This document shows positions 8,199 to 16,947 of a stretch of DNA of 64,000 bases, in pieces. The translations under genes and the position numbers were made by a program. The DNA comes from Nocardia transvalensis NBRC 15921 (GTDB taxonomy: Bacteria; Actinomycetota; Actinomycetes; Mycobacteriales; Mycobacteriaceae): contig NZ_BAGL01000088.1 of assembly GCF_000308875.1 (NCBI RefSeq), positions 1 to 64,000 on the forward strand, given 5' to 3'. Each line of letters starts with the position of its first letter. The stretch's first letter is position 1. The notes beneath the pieces are model-generated. The model worked only from the letters and a program-made list of their open reading frames with translations. It searched no databases and was not told where the DNA came from.

Positions 8199-9542
8199 AT
8201 GCTCCTGCCACGCATCCGTCTTACGTCGCCCGCCGAGGGGCGAAACTCCCGCACCCGTCTCCGTAAAACCGCCGTTGTCGCCTCGGCCGCGGCGCTGGTC
8301 TTCGGACCCATGGCGGCGACGGTGTCCGCGGAACCGGCCCCGGCCCCGAACCTGCCGACCGACCTGATCGCGGCCGTGACCAGGGACCTGAAGATCTCCC
8401 CCGACGAGTACATGCACCGGGCGGAGGTCGCGCAGCAGGTGGGTGCGTTCGCCACCAACGCGCAGCGGCAGTTCCCCCAGGCGTTCGCGGGCGCGTGGCT
8501 CGACGACGCCGGCCGGGCCGTGGTGGCGCTGGCGCAGGGGCAGGGCTCGGATGCGGCCCGCAAGTCCGCTCAGGACGCCGGTTTCCAGGTCAAGGACGTC
8601 GCCAAGAGCGAGACGGTGCTGCGCAGCGAGAAGAACGCCTTCCAGCAGTGGCTGTCGACCCAGCCGGAGCCGGTGGCCAAGGCCGTGCGCGGCGTGGTCG
8701 TCGATACCGTCAACAACAGCATCGCCGTGCGCGTGGACAAGGTCGGCCTGCCGATGCCGGGCTTCGTCGACCCGGCGCGGGTCGTCGTGATGCCCGCACC
8801 GCCGGTGGGCCCGGAGCTGTCCGAGGTGGCACAGGCGACCCCGGTCGCCGGCGAGCAGGCTCCCGCCCCGATCGCGGCCGGCGACGGCTACGCCTCGGTG
8901 GCGGGCAAGATGAAGCTGGTCTGCTCGGCCGGTTTCAACGGCCTGGACCGCAACGACAACGTCGTCAACATCACCGCGGGCCACTGCGACCCGAACATCC
9001 CGGCCGCCGGCACCGCCAACGCCCCGGGCATGTTCGAGCTGCTGCCGGGTAACAAGACGGGCGCGCAGCTGGGCACCTTCCAGAAGTCGGTGCTGGACGC
9101 GCAGGACTACTCGGTCGTGGCCATCAACGACGAGGCGCGGGACCGCTTCTCCAACAACCTGGTTCGCCAGCCGGGCGCGCCGATCGCGATCACCGGTGTC
9201 GCCACCCCGGTCGTGGGCGCTCCGGTCTGCAAGTCGGGCTCGCGCACCGGCTTCTCCTGCGGCGTGGTGAACGCGATCGACCAGACCGTGCAGATCGAGG
9301 ACCGGCAGCAGACCCAGGCCTTCTCGGCCAACATCTGCGCCCTCCCCGGTGACAGCGGCGGGCCGCTGGTCACGGGCACCATGGCGCTCGGCATCGCCAG
9401 CGCCTCGTCGGTCGCCGACTACCCGATCTGCGAGATCCCCAACATCATCGGCGCGATCACGGGCGACGCCCCCCAGATCTTCGCCCAGCCGGTGAGCACC
9501 GTGCTCTCCGACAACCCGGGCCTGCGGGTGCGCACGAGCTAG
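8199..9542 (+). CDS. Secreted S1 serine protease, second of a pair
   Basis: 447 residues with a Tat/Sec-like leader (RNSRTRLRKTAVVASAA...VSAEP), a pro-region (about 50-225) and a chymotrypsin-fold domain. The triad is His262 (NITAGHCDPN), Asp303 (AQDYSVVAI) and Ser386 (LPGDSGGPL). It is a diverged tandem duplicate of the upstream protease: the pro-regions share TRDLKISPDEYMHRAEVAQQ versus GRDLKMTPAEYLDRAARAQQ. No Shine-Dalgarno precedes the ATG. A TATAGT hexamer ends 6 nt upstream of it, so the mRNA may be leaderless. A strong terminator follows at 9559. Confidence 0.88.
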   Translation: MLLPRIRLTSPAEGRNSRTRLRKTAVVASAAALVFGPMAATVSAEPAPAPNLPTDLIAAVTRDLKISPDEYMHRAEVAQQVGAFATNAQRQFPQAFAGAWLDDAGRAVVALAQGQGSDAARKSAQDAGFQVKDVAKSETVLRSEKNAFQQWLSTQPEPVAKAVRGVVVDTVNNSIAVRVDKVGLPMPGFVDPARVVVMPAPPVGPELSEVAQATPVAGEQAPAPIAAGDGYASVAGKMKLVCSAGFNGLDRNDNVVNITAGHCDPNIPAAGTANAPGMFELLPGNKTGAQLGTFQKSVLDAQDYSVVAINDEARDRFSNNLVRQPGAPIAITGVATPVVGAPVCKSGSRTGFSCGVVNAIDQTVQIEDRQQTQAFSANICALPGDSGGPLVTGTMALGIASASSVADYPICEIPNIIGAITGDAPQIFAQPVSTVLSDNPGLRVRTS

Positions 9543-9558
9543 TCCACGGACCGAACGA

Positions 9559-9590
9559 GGGCCGACGGCAGATATGCCGTCGGCCCTTTT
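9559..9590 (+). terminator. Rho-independent terminator after the protease pair
   Basis: GGGCCGACGGCA and TGCCGTCGGCCC form a perfect 12-bp stem with a GATA loop, followed by TTTT, 17 bp after the protease stop codon. Confidence 0.9.
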
Positions 9591-9677
9591 CGTCCTCTTC
9601 GTTGTCCCGTCAACGGGCAGCTCAGCGGCAGTGCACGGCCGTATCCACGCCCGGATGCCGTCGGGCATGCTGGAGTC

Positions 9678-10517
9678 ATGTGTCTTGTGCTGGTGGGCTG
9701 GCGGGCTCATCCGGAATATCGGTTGATCGTCGCGGCCAACCGGGACGAGTTCTATACCCGCGCAACCGAATCGATGCGGTGGTGGCCGGAAGCGCCGGGT
9801 TTGCTGGCCGGGCGGGATCTCGGCGCGGCCGGGCCCGTACCGGGCACCTGGCTGGGCATGATGCGACCGCAGCACCGTTTCGCCGCCGTGACGAATGTGC
9901 GTGGCCCGAACGAGTCGCGCATCGACGCCCGCTCGCGCGGCGCGCTGCTGATGGACTATCTGCGCGGCGAGGTGGGTCCCGAGAAGTTCGTCCGCGGCGT
10001 CGCGGCGGCCCCGGACGACTACAACGGCTACAACCTGGTGGTCTCGGATCTGGAGACGCTGTGGTGGCACAGCAATCGCAGCGCGGGAACGCCCCGGGAG
10101 CTGACCCCGGGCCTGCACGGGCTGTCCAACGGGGCCCTGCTCGGCTCCCTGAACGCGACGGACACCGCCGTTCGCACCGATACCGGGGCTCCGGTATGGC
10201 CGAAGGTGCGCGCGGGCCTGCTGGCGCTGCGCTCGGTGATCGCGACCGACCCGGCCGATGTCGCGGGTTATCTGGACGTGCTGGCCGACCGCACCCTCGC
10301 GCCCGACGACGAACTACCGGATACCGGCCTGCCGCTGCCCCGCGAACGGGCGGTCTCGGCGCGCTTCGTCGCCGACACCATGCACGGAACGCGCTGCAGC
10401 ACCGTCTTTCTGGTGCGCACGGACGGCTCCTTCAGCATGACCGAGCGCTCGTTCGGGCGGACCGGGCGGCGCACGGGCGAGACGTCGTTCACCGGCACGC
10501 TGGAATTGCCCGCCTGA
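9678..10517 (+). CDS. NRDE (TANGO2-like) family protein
   Basis: 279 residues beginning MCLVLVGWRAHPEYRLIVAA and then NRDEFYTRAT, the family-defining Asn-Arg-Asp-Glu motif behind an N-terminal cysteine that could become an N-terminal nucleophile after Met removal. The length fits bacterial NRDE proteins (about 250-280). Proposed roles of the family in haem or lipid trafficking come from eukaryotic TANGO2; no enzymatic reaction is established. It stands alone between the protease terminator and the convergent glycine-zipper genes, with 7 bp between its stop and theirs. Confidence 0.85.
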   Translation: MCLVLVGWRAHPEYRLIVAANRDEFYTRATESMRWWPEAPGLLAGRDLGAAGPVPGTWLGMMRPQHRFAAVTNVRGPNESRIDARSRGALLMDYLRGEVGPEKFVRGVAAAPDDYNGYNLVVSDLETLWWHSNRSAGTPRELTPGLHGLSNGALLGSLNATDTAVRTDTGAPVWPKVRAGLLALRSVIATDPADVAGYLDVLADRTLAPDDELPDTGLPLPRERAVSARFVADTMHGTRCSTVFLVRTDGSFSMTERSFGRTGRRTGETSFTGTLELPA

Positions 10518-10524
10518 CCGCGGG

Positions 10525-11181
10525 TCAGCCGTCCTGCCGGTCGGCCCACGGCGTCGTCCCGTCCGGGGCCTGCAACGTATTCATGAGTTCCACCCAGTTG
10601 GCGACCACGCTGGGCCCGCCACCCGCGATCGCGCCCAGCGCGCCGCCGATGACACCGCCCACCACGACCCCCGGCACACACAGGAAGAAGATGCCGACGA
10701 CGCAGCCGACGGCACCCCCGACGACGGCCCCGATCAGGCCGCCGATGGCCGCGGCGACACCGAGCTTGGACGTGAAATCGTTGATGGCCCGGTCGTTCTC
10801 GATCGGCGAGGCGACCGGTGCGACAGGCGCGCCCGCCGCCTTCTCCACAATCAGCTCGAGCACCCGGCCGCCGTCACGCAGCACGGGCCGGACCGGAACG
10901 GGCAGCCCGCCGGCACGGAAATCGAGCGGGAACTCGAGGGCCACGACGCCGGCGGAATCCTTGATATCGACCAGCGTCCGCGGGGCATCGGGTGTCGCGC
11001 CCGGGCTGTCGACCAGTTCGAATGTGCCGCCGGTCAATTCGGTCGTCACCGTCTCGCCCGCCACCGCGGCGGAATAGCCGATCTGCCGGTCGGGAGCCGG
11101 GGCGGCGTGCGCGGTACCGAAACCTACGGCCAGAGCGCCGATTACCGTCAGAGCGGCCACGACGCCGCTACGGATCGTCAT
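10525..11181 (-). CDS. Secreted glycine-zipper protein, paralogue 1 of a tandem triplet
   Basis: 218 residues from ATG 11181 (MTIRSGVVAALTVIGALAVG). This start was preferred to the ATG 12 bp upstream because it aligns with the starts of the two paralogues. A signal peptide ends at AHA-AP. A beta-rich domain (about 30-125) carries FPLDFRAGGLPVPVRP. After the conserved ENDRAINDF comes a glycine-zipper hydrophobic stretch (AAIGGLIGAVVGGAVGCVVG onward) and the C-terminal signature NTLQAPDGTTPWAD. The family is common in Nocardia as uncharacterised secreted proteins (DUF8020-like, from memory). The zipper suggests membrane insertion or oligomerisation; function unknown. Confidence 0.75.
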   Translation of the reverse strand: MTIRSGVVAALTVIGALAVGFGTAHAAPAPDRQIGYSAAVAGETVTTELTGGTFELVDSPGATPDAPRTLVDIKDSAGVVALEFPLDFRAGGLPVPVRPVLRDGGRVLELIVEKAAGAPVAPVASPIENDRAINDFTSKLGVAAAIGGLIGAVVGGAVGCVVGIFFLCVPGVVVGGVIGGALGAIAGGGPSVVANWVELMNTLQAPDGTTPWADRQDG

Positions 11182-11342
11182 CCGATCTTCCATCCCTCAT
11201 CAGGTTCGGCGGCGCATCTCTCCCCGACCGATTGTGAAGATGCACAAACAACGTCGTAAACATAGCCGACCCCGATGCCCCACGTGACCGAATTCGCGCG
11301 ACAGCAGCACCCGGCCTTGCCCGACGCCTTCCCCGGCAGCGC

Positions 11343-11505
11343 ACACCACTATTCCGGCGCACACACCACTATTTTCCGGCATGCTTTCGGCCGGAATCCA
11401 CGGTGCCGATGGTGGATCCCGGCCAAAAGCATGCCGGGATCAGGGATGCGGCATGCCGGAATCGGCGAGGCGGCATGCCGGAATCAGGGATGCCGCATGC
11501 CGGAT
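11343..11505. repeat. Cluster of direct and inverted repeats with a 28-bp-arm hairpin
   Basis: Between glycine-zipper genes 1 and 2. ACACCACTATT occurs twice (around 11343 and 11363). Arms 11374-11401 and 11412-11439 pair at 25 of 28 positions around a 10-nt loop (core GGCATGCTTT / AAAGCATGCC). GGCATGCCGGAATC is then repeated at 11450 and 11472 and partly inverted near 11490. The unit looks like a dispersed actinobacterial palindromic (REP-type) element rather than coding DNA. The rest of the 343-bp gap holds nothing else recognised. Confidence 0.6.
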
Positions 11506-11524
11506 AACGAGTGTTGTTGCGGCG

Positions 11525-12355
11525 CTAGGCCGGACCGGGCACGGTTGGAGCGCCGGGTGCGGCGGGAGCAGGCGCGGGAGGGGCAGGAGCTGCCGGAGCG
11601 GGCGGGCGCACGTCGGACGGTCCCGAGAGGTCCGCCCACGGCGTCGTACCGGGCGGGGCCTGGAGGGTGTTCAGCATGTCGACACCGGAGCTGGTGACCG
11701 TCGGCCCGCTGCCGATGGCCGCGCCGATGACGCCGAGCGCGAAGGCGCCCAGGATGGGACCCGCGACGGCACCGACCACAAGGCCGGGGACACACAGGGT
11801 GGCGGCGTCCACCGCACACCCGACCGCAGCGCCGATCGGCACACCGAGCACAACGCCGATGGCGACGCCGACGACGGCGCCGATCACCGTGCCGATCCCC
11901 GCACCCAAACTCATCTTGGTGACGAAATCGTTGATCGCGCGCTGATTCTCGAGATCCGAGGCGATCGGATGCACCGAGGTCACCGGGTGGACGCGATCCA
12001 CGTCGGCGGGCTGCTCCGGCGTGATCTCCAGGACCCGGCCGTCCTCCTTCACCGCCGCCGCGACCGGGACCGGCACCCCGGACAGGCGGAAGTTCAGAGG
12101 CATCTCCAGCGCGACGTGTCCCGTCTCGTCCTTCAGGTCGAGGACCCGTTCGGAGACGGCGCCCGGCTTGTCGACCAGCTCGAAGGTTCCCCCCTTCAGC
12201 CTGGTGACGATCGTCCTGTCGACGATCTTGGTCGCGTAGTCGACGAATCCGGCGTCCGGTAGCTCGGGCGCGGGATCTCCGGCCGCCGGACCGGCGACAA
12301 CGGTCATCGCCCCGATGACCGTCGCCCCGACCGCGGTCAGTGCGCGGAACTTCAT
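11525..12355 (-). CDS. Secreted glycine-zipper protein, paralogue 2 of a tandem triplet
   Basis: 276 residues from ATG 12355. A signal peptide ends near VAGPAAG-DP. The beta-rich domain carries MPLNFRLSGVPVPVAAAVKE and a block parallel to that of paralogue 1; ENQRAINDF precedes a long glycine-zipper segment (about 150-225, with IGTVIGAVVGVAIGVVLGVP). The signature NTLQAPPGTTPWAD is followed by a Pro/Ala-rich tail absent from paralogue 1. The upstream sequence GATGAGGGATGG before the start is shared with paralogue 1, evidence of duplication that included the leader. Exported and probably membrane- or envelope-associated; function unknown. Confidence 0.75.
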   Translation of the reverse strand: MKFRALTAVGATVIGAMTVVAGPAAGDPAPELPDAGFVDYATKIVDRTIVTRLKGGTFELVDKPGAVSERVLDLKDETGHVALEMPLNFRLSGVPVPVAAAVKEDGRVLEITPEQPADVDRVHPVTSVHPIASDLENQRAINDFVTKMSLGAGIGTVIGAVVGVAIGVVLGVPIGAAVGCAVDAATLCVPGLVVGAVAGPILGAFALGVIGAAIGSGPTVTSSGVDMLNTLQAPPGTTPWADLSGPSDVRPPAPAAPAPPAPAPAAPGAPTVPGPA

Positions 12356-12428
12356 TCGGTCTTCCCATCCCTCATCAGGTCACACCGCACATGCACAGTG
12401 CATACGAGGACGTGAGCCTAGTCGAACG

Positions 12429-12468
12429 CGAACCGGCCCGCTCGCGCGAAGGCGAGCGGGCCGGTTCG
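12429..12468 (-). terminator. Hairpin terminator after glycine-zipper gene 3
   Basis: Perfect 17-bp stem (12429-12445 with 12452-12468) and 6-nt loop, 15 bp past the gene-3 stop on the minus strand. The T-tract is weak (CGTTCG), so termination efficiency is uncertain. It separates gene 3 from gene 2. Confidence 0.65.
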
Positions 12469-12482
12469 GGGAGGAGCCGAGA

Positions 12483-13259
12483 CTAGTTCGGCTTCTGCTG
12501 CACGACTTCCTGCTGCTGCTTCATGGCCTCGTCCGTGTACCGGGTGGTGCCGTTCGGCGCGTTCAGGGTGTTCATGAGGTCGACACCCGCGGCCACCAAC
12601 GTCGGCCCACCGACGACGACGGTCCCGAGGATTCCGCCGATGGCCGCGCCGGTCGGCAGACCGACGAGACATCCGACGATGACCCCGATCAGACCGAGGG
12701 CACAGCCGACCACCGCGCCGATGGCGGTGCCGACGAATCCGCCGATCGCGGTCGCGAGACCGAAGTAGGTGGAGAATTCACCCAGCGCCCGCTGATTCTC
12801 GATATTGGATGCCACCGGCTTGACGACAGGCTTCACGTTCAGCGGCTGGTCGGTCGGCAATCCGGCCGGTCGCTCGGGCGTGACCGCCAGGGTCTTGCCG
12901 TCGTCGCGCACCTCCGCCTTGACCGGAATCTGCTGCCCGGCAATCGAGTACGCCAGCGGGAAGCTCATCACGGTGCTTCCCGCGTCGTCCTTGAGAGTGA
13001 CCAGGGTCGGCGCGTCCTCCGCGGGCTTGCCCGCGATCTCCGAGGCCGTGGCATCCGCCGCCGCGGGTGTCTCCGCCTTCGACAGTTCGAAGGTTCCTCC
13101 GGCTCCGAGACGGGCTACGGAGGACTTGTCCTCCTGTTTGACCGAGTAGCCGATGGTCTTCTCGGATGGTGCAGCGGGTTCGGCGTGGGCAGTACCCAAA
13201 CCCACAGTGAGGGCGCCGATCGCCAAGGCGCCGACCGCAGTAGTGCTGCGGAATTTCAT
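12483..13259 (-). CDS. Secreted glycine-zipper protein, paralogue 3 of a tandem triplet
   Basis: 258 residues from ATG 13259, chosen because MKFRSTTAVGALAIGALTVG aligns with MKFRALTAVGATVIGAMTVV of paralogue 2. A signal peptide ends at AHA-EP. The beta domain contains FPLAYSIAGQQIPVKAEVRD; then ENQRALGEF, a glycine zipper (about 165-225, IGGFVGTAIGAVVGCALG) and the C-terminal NTLNAPNGTTRYTDE with a Gln-rich end. It is transcribed first of the three but separated from gene 2 by a hairpin, so the genes may be individually expressed. Function unknown. Confidence 0.75.
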   Translation of the reverse strand: MKFRSTTAVGALAIGALTVGLGTAHAEPAAPSEKTIGYSVKQEDKSSVARLGAGGTFELSKAETPAAADATASEIAGKPAEDAPTLVTLKDDAGSTVMSFPLAYSIAGQQIPVKAEVRDDGKTLAVTPERPAGLPTDQPLNVKPVVKPVASNIENQRALGEFSTYFGLATAIGGFVGTAIGAVVGCALGLIGVIVGCLVGLPTGAAIGGILGTVVVGGPTLVAAGVDLMNTLNAPNGTTRYTDEAMKQQQEVVQQKPN

Positions 13260-13628
13260 TCGGTTATCCAATCCATCATCAGGGTGCCACGCACAACTTC
13301 TCCGCGAGAGCCCACGCATCCCTCAAGTCGCTGCTCCGTCCGAGCGACCTGCAAGACCCTCCCCGAGCGGTATGAAGCTGAACAAAGCAGGCAGGACGAA
13401 GTGAGCCTAGATCACAGACTGGCCGGACGCGAGAACCGTTTCCCGCCAGTGGAACTAAGCGTGTCCTGGGTTATGGACCGGATTTGCCGGGTTTTACCGT
13501 GATAGCCGAACTACGTCCGTGGAAAACCCCAGCATCGCGGGGATTTCCGTGAGTCCTGTCACACGGCGGTTGCGAGGCGAGCCCAGCAAGCTGCGGCGCG
13601 CCCCGGCAGAGATCATAGGGTGGACAGA

Positions 13629-13650
13629 TAAGTTACCGGCGAGTAACTTA
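13629..13650. promoter_or_regulatory. TTAC-N6-GTAA operator upstream of etfD
   Basis: TAAGTTAC-CGGCGA-GTAACTTA is a perfect 8-bp-arm inverted repeat about 80 bp before the etfD start. A second, overlapping palindrome TAACTT-ACCGG-AAGTTA follows (13644-13660). The core TTAC-N6-GTAA recurs before fadE5, the TetR gene at 60.3 kb, and fabG4/fadA2. The remainder of the 470-bp gap (13260-13730) shows no gene. Confidence 0.7.
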
Positions 13651-13730
13651 CCGGAAGTTAAGATGCGTGCAACCGCCGACGGCAACAGCCCTGCCGTCGG
13701 GTGCTCGTTGACTCGAAGGAAGGTCGCGAC

Positions 13731-16700
13731 ATGAATGCCCTGACAGTGACGCTGGGCACGATTGGGGTGGCGTTCAGCCTATTGGCCTGGGCGTCATTCT
13801 TCGGCGGCGTCGGCAAGATGGTCCGCTCCATCATGATCGGGCAGTCCGCCCCGGACAGGTGGCGGCCGTTCCTCCCCCGAATCAAGACGATGCTCGTCGA
13901 ATTCCTGGCCCACACGCGGATGAACAAATTCCGCACGGTGGGCTGGGCGCACTGGCTGGTGATGATCGGCTTCCTCGCCGGTTTCATCCTGTATTTCGAG
14001 GCCTATCCGCAGACGTTCGATCCCGATTTCCACTGGCCCGTCGTCGGTGGCTGGGGCATCTACCACCTGATGGACGAGGTGCTCGGCATCGCCACCGTGA
14101 TCGGCATCGCGGTGCTGATCGTCATCCGCCAGCTCAACCACCCGCGGGTGCCGCAGCGGCTGTCGCGGTTCAGCGGTTCGCGATTCGGCCCGGCCTACAC
14201 GATCGAGCTGATCGTGCTGATCGAGGGCCTGGGCATGGTGCTGGTGAAGGCCGGCAAGATCGCCACCTACGGCCACGCCAACGCGTGGAGCGACTTCTTC
14301 ACCATGCAGGTGGCCAAGCTGCTGCCGAGCAGCGTCGCGATGGTCGCGGTGTTCGCCTTCGTCAAGATGGTGTCGGGCAGCACCTTCCTGCTGCTGGTCG
14401 GCCGCAACATCAACTGGGGTGTCGCGTGGCACCGGTTCGCGGCGTTCTTCAACATCTATTTCAAGCGTGAGGACGACGGCGGTGTCGCGCTGGGCGCGGC
14501 GAAGCCGATGATGTCGGCGGGGAAGCCGCTGCTGGACATGGAGGAGATCGATCCCGACACCGACACGCTGGGTGTCGGCCGGGTCGAGGACTTCTCGTGG
14601 AAGGGCTGGCTGGACTTCACCACCTGCACCGAGTGCGGTCGCTGCCAGAGTCAGTGCCCGGCATGGAATACCGGTAAGCCGCTGTCGCCGAAGCTGCTGA
14701 TCATGTCGCTGCGCGATCACGGTGTCACGAAGGCGCCGTATCTGCTGGCCGGGGGCCGCAAGGATATGGGCGGCGACGAGGTCGGCCTGGTGGACGCCGA
14801 GGGCAAGCCGAACGAGGCCGCGCTGGCGAAGATCTCGCAGACCGCGAAGGACGAGGCCGAGCGCCCGCTGGTCGGTGGCGAGGACGTCAGCGGCATCATC
14901 GACCCCGAGGTGCTGTGGTCGTGCACGACCTGTGGCGCGTGCGTGGAGCAGTGCCCGGTGGATATCGAGCACGTCGACCACATCATCGATATGCGCCGCT
15001 ACCAGGTGCTGATCGAGTCGGAGTTCCCGTCCGAGCTGGCGGGCCTGTTCAAGAACCTGGAGAACAAGGGCAACCCCTGGGGCCAGAACGCCAAGGACCG
15101 CCTGAACTGGATGTCGGAGCTGGAGTTCGACATTCCGGTGTTCGGGCAGGATGCCGACAGCTTCGACGGGTACGAGTACCTGTTCTGGGTCGGTTGCGCC
15201 GGCGCGTACGAGGACCGTGCGAAGAAGACCACCAAGGCCGTCGCCGAACTGCTGGCGACCGCGGGCGTGAAGTTCATGGTGCTGGGCGCGGAGGAGACCT
15301 GCACCGGCGACTCGGCGCGCCGCGCGGGTAACGAATTCCTGTTCCAGCAGTTGGCGATGCAGAACATCGAACTGCTGAACTCGGTGTTCGAGGGTGTCGA
15401 GAACGCGAAGAAGAAGATCGTCGTCACCTGCGCGCACTGCTTCAACGCGCTGAACAACGAGTACCCGCAGGTGGGCGGCAACTACGAGGTCGTGCACCAC
15501 ACCCAGCTGCTCAACCGCCTGGTGCGGCAGAAGAAGCTGGTGCAGGTCAAGCCGGTCTCGGAGAAGGTCACCTATCACGACCCCTGCTACCTCGGACGGC
15601 ACAACAAGATCTACAACGCGCCGCGCGAGCTGATGGGGGCCTCGGGTGCGACGGTCACCGAAATGCCCCGGCACGGTGAGCGTTCCATGTGCTGTGGCGC
15701 CGGTGGCGCGCGCATGTGGATGGAGGAGCAGCTCGGTAAGCGCATCAATATCGATCGCGTGGACGAGGCGCTGGACACCCTGGACGGCGGCAACTCGCCG
15801 TCGCTGATCGCGACCGGCTGCCCGTTCTGCCGCGTGATGCTCACCGACGGCGTCACCGCGCGCAAGGATTCCGGCGAGGTCGGCCAGGGCGTCGAGGTCG
15901 TCGACGTGGCACAGCTGATGCTGCAGTCGATCGACCGGGTCGAGTCCGGCACGCTGTCGGAGAACCTGAAGGTCGTCCAGGAGCCCAAGAAGGCCGCGCC
16001 GGAACCCGCTGCCGCGGAGGCATCCGCAGCGGCTACCGACACCGCCGCCGCTTCCTCCGCCCCGGCTTCCTCCTCTGCCCCAGCTTCGTCGTCTTCCCCG
16101 GCTTCCTCGTCTGCCCCGGCTTCCTCCGCTTCCCCGGCGAACGCCGGGGCCGGCAAGGGGCTGGGTATGAAGGGAGGCGGCAAGGCACCCGGTGGCAAGG
16201 GCCTGGCGATGAAGGGCCCCGCGAAGGCACCGGGCGCGAAGGCACCGGCCAAGGAATCGGCGGAGGAATCCACCGACACTCCCGCGACCCCGGCGGCCAA
16301 GCCGGGCGGCCTGGGCATGAAGGGCGCGGCGAAGGCACCGGGCGGCAAGGGTCTCGCCATGAAGGGCGGCGGCAAGGCACCGGGAGCCAAGGCTCCCGCC
16401 ACGGAATCGGCGGAGGAATCCACCGAGGCGCCCGCGACCCCGACCGCCAAGCCCGGCGGCCTGGGCATGAAGGGCGCGGCGAAGGCACCCGGCGGCAAGG
16501 GCCTGGCCATGAAGGGCGCTGCCAAGGCGCCGGGAGCGAAGGCACCGGGCGCGAAGGCACCCGCCGCCGAGCAGCCGGAGCCCACCGAGGCCGCGGACGC
16601 CTCCGCCACGGAATCCACCGCCGCGGCACCGGAATCGGAGGCGCCGACCGAATCCAAGCCGACCGTGGCGCCCAAGGGCCTCGCCATGAAGTCCGGCTTC

Positions 16701-16928
16701 AAGAAGCCCGGGCCGAAGGCGCCGGGAGCGCCGAAACCCGCTCCCGCCGCCGAGACTCCGGCCACCGAGGCGCCCGCCCCGGAGCCCGAGTCCGCACCCG
16801 AGCCGGAGGACGCCGCCCCGGAGACGCCGTCGAGCGGGGGCAACGGCAGCACCGCCGAGCCGCCGGCCGCCAAGCCCGGGGGTCTCGGATTCAAGTCCGG
16901 GGCGAAGGCTCCGGGCCGGAAGAACTGA
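13731..16928 (+). CDS. etfD: Membrane Fe-S oxidoreductase EtfD with long repetitive C-terminal tail
   Basis: 1065 residues from ATG 13731, behind GAAGGAAGG. The N-terminal part has about five membrane helices of NarI/cytochrome-b type. Two 4Fe-4S motifs follow: Cys299/302/305/309 (CTECGRCQSQCP) and Cys398/401/404/408 (CTTCGACVEQCP). Then come two CCG domains of heterodisulfide-reductase type (Cys654-Cys655 in MCCGAGGARMWME). This is the layout of M. tuberculosis Rv0338c, named EtfD, which passes electrons from acyl-CoA dehydrogenases via EtfBA to the membrane quinone pool. From about residue 765 the protein is low-complexity: Ala/Ser/Pro, then 50-residue repeats rich in KGLGMKG and AKAPGAKAP. 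It is a stand-alone transcript with its own operator and a strong terminator. Confidence 0.9.
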   Translation: MNALTVTLGTIGVAFSLLAWASFFGGVGKMVRSIMIGQSAPDRWRPFLPRIKTMLVEFLAHTRMNKFRTVGWAHWLVMIGFLAGFILYFEAYPQTFDPDFHWPVVGGWGIYHLMDEVLGIATVIGIAVLIVIRQLNHPRVPQRLSRFSGSRFGPAYTIELIVLIEGLGMVLVKAGKIATYGHANAWSDFFTMQVAKLLPSSVAMVAVFAFVKMVSGSTFLLLVGRNINWGVAWHRFAAFFNIYFKREDDGGVALGAAKPMMSAGKPLLDMEEIDPDTDTLGVGRVEDFSWKGWLDFTTCTECGRCQSQCPAWNTGKPLSPKLLIMSLRDHGVTKAPYLLAGGRKDMGGDEVGLVDAEGKPNEAALAKISQTAKDEAERPLVGGEDVSGIIDPEVLWSCTTCGACVEQCPVDIEHVDHIIDMRRYQVLIESEFPSELAGLFKNLENKGNPWGQNAKDRLNWMSELEFDIPVFGQDADSFDGYEYLFWVGCAGAYEDRAKKTTKAVAELLATAGVKFMVLGAEETCTGDSARRAGNEFLFQQLAMQNIELLNSVFEGVENAKKKIVVTCAHCFNALNNEYPQVGGNYEVVHHTQLLNRLVRQKKLVQVKPVSEKVTYHDPCYLGRHNKIYNAPRELMGASGATVTEMPRHGERSMCCGAGGARMWMEEQLGKRINIDRVDEALDTLDGGNSPSLIATGCPFCRVMLTDGVTARKDSGEVGQGVEVVDVAQLMLQSIDRVESGTLSENLKVVQEPKKAAPEPAAAEASAAATDTAAASSAPASSSAPASSSSPASSSAPASSASPANAGAGKGLGMKGGGKAPGGKGLAMKGPAKAPGAKAPAKESAEESTDTPATPAAKPGGLGMKGAAKAPGGKGLAMKGGGKAPGAKAPATESAEESTEAPATPTAKPGGLGMKGAAKAPGGKGLAMKGAAKAPGAKAPGAKAPAAEQPEPTEAADASATESTAAAPESEAPTESKPTVAPKGLAMKSGFKKPGPKAPGAPKPAPAAETPATEAPAPEPESAPEPEDAAPETPSSGGNGSTAEPPAAKPGGLGFKSGAKAPGRKN
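16161..16560 (+). repeat. 150-bp in-frame tandem repeat in the etfD 3' end
   Basis: The sequence CTGGG(T/C)ATGAAGGG begins copies at 16161, 16311 and 16461, an exact 150-bp (50-codon) period over about 2.7 copies. Each copy encodes a LGMKG, AKAPGGKGLAMKG and GAKAP-type module followed by an acidic ESAEEST spacer. Confidence 0.8.
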
Positions 16929-16947
16929 CCGGCTCTCAGTAGTCACC

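Noticed and set aside
7977..10118. A 713-residue open frame on the minus strand
   Set aside because: It lies antisense to two clear S1 proteases and NRDE; its composition (Arg/His/Gly rich) is that of a high-GC shadow frame.
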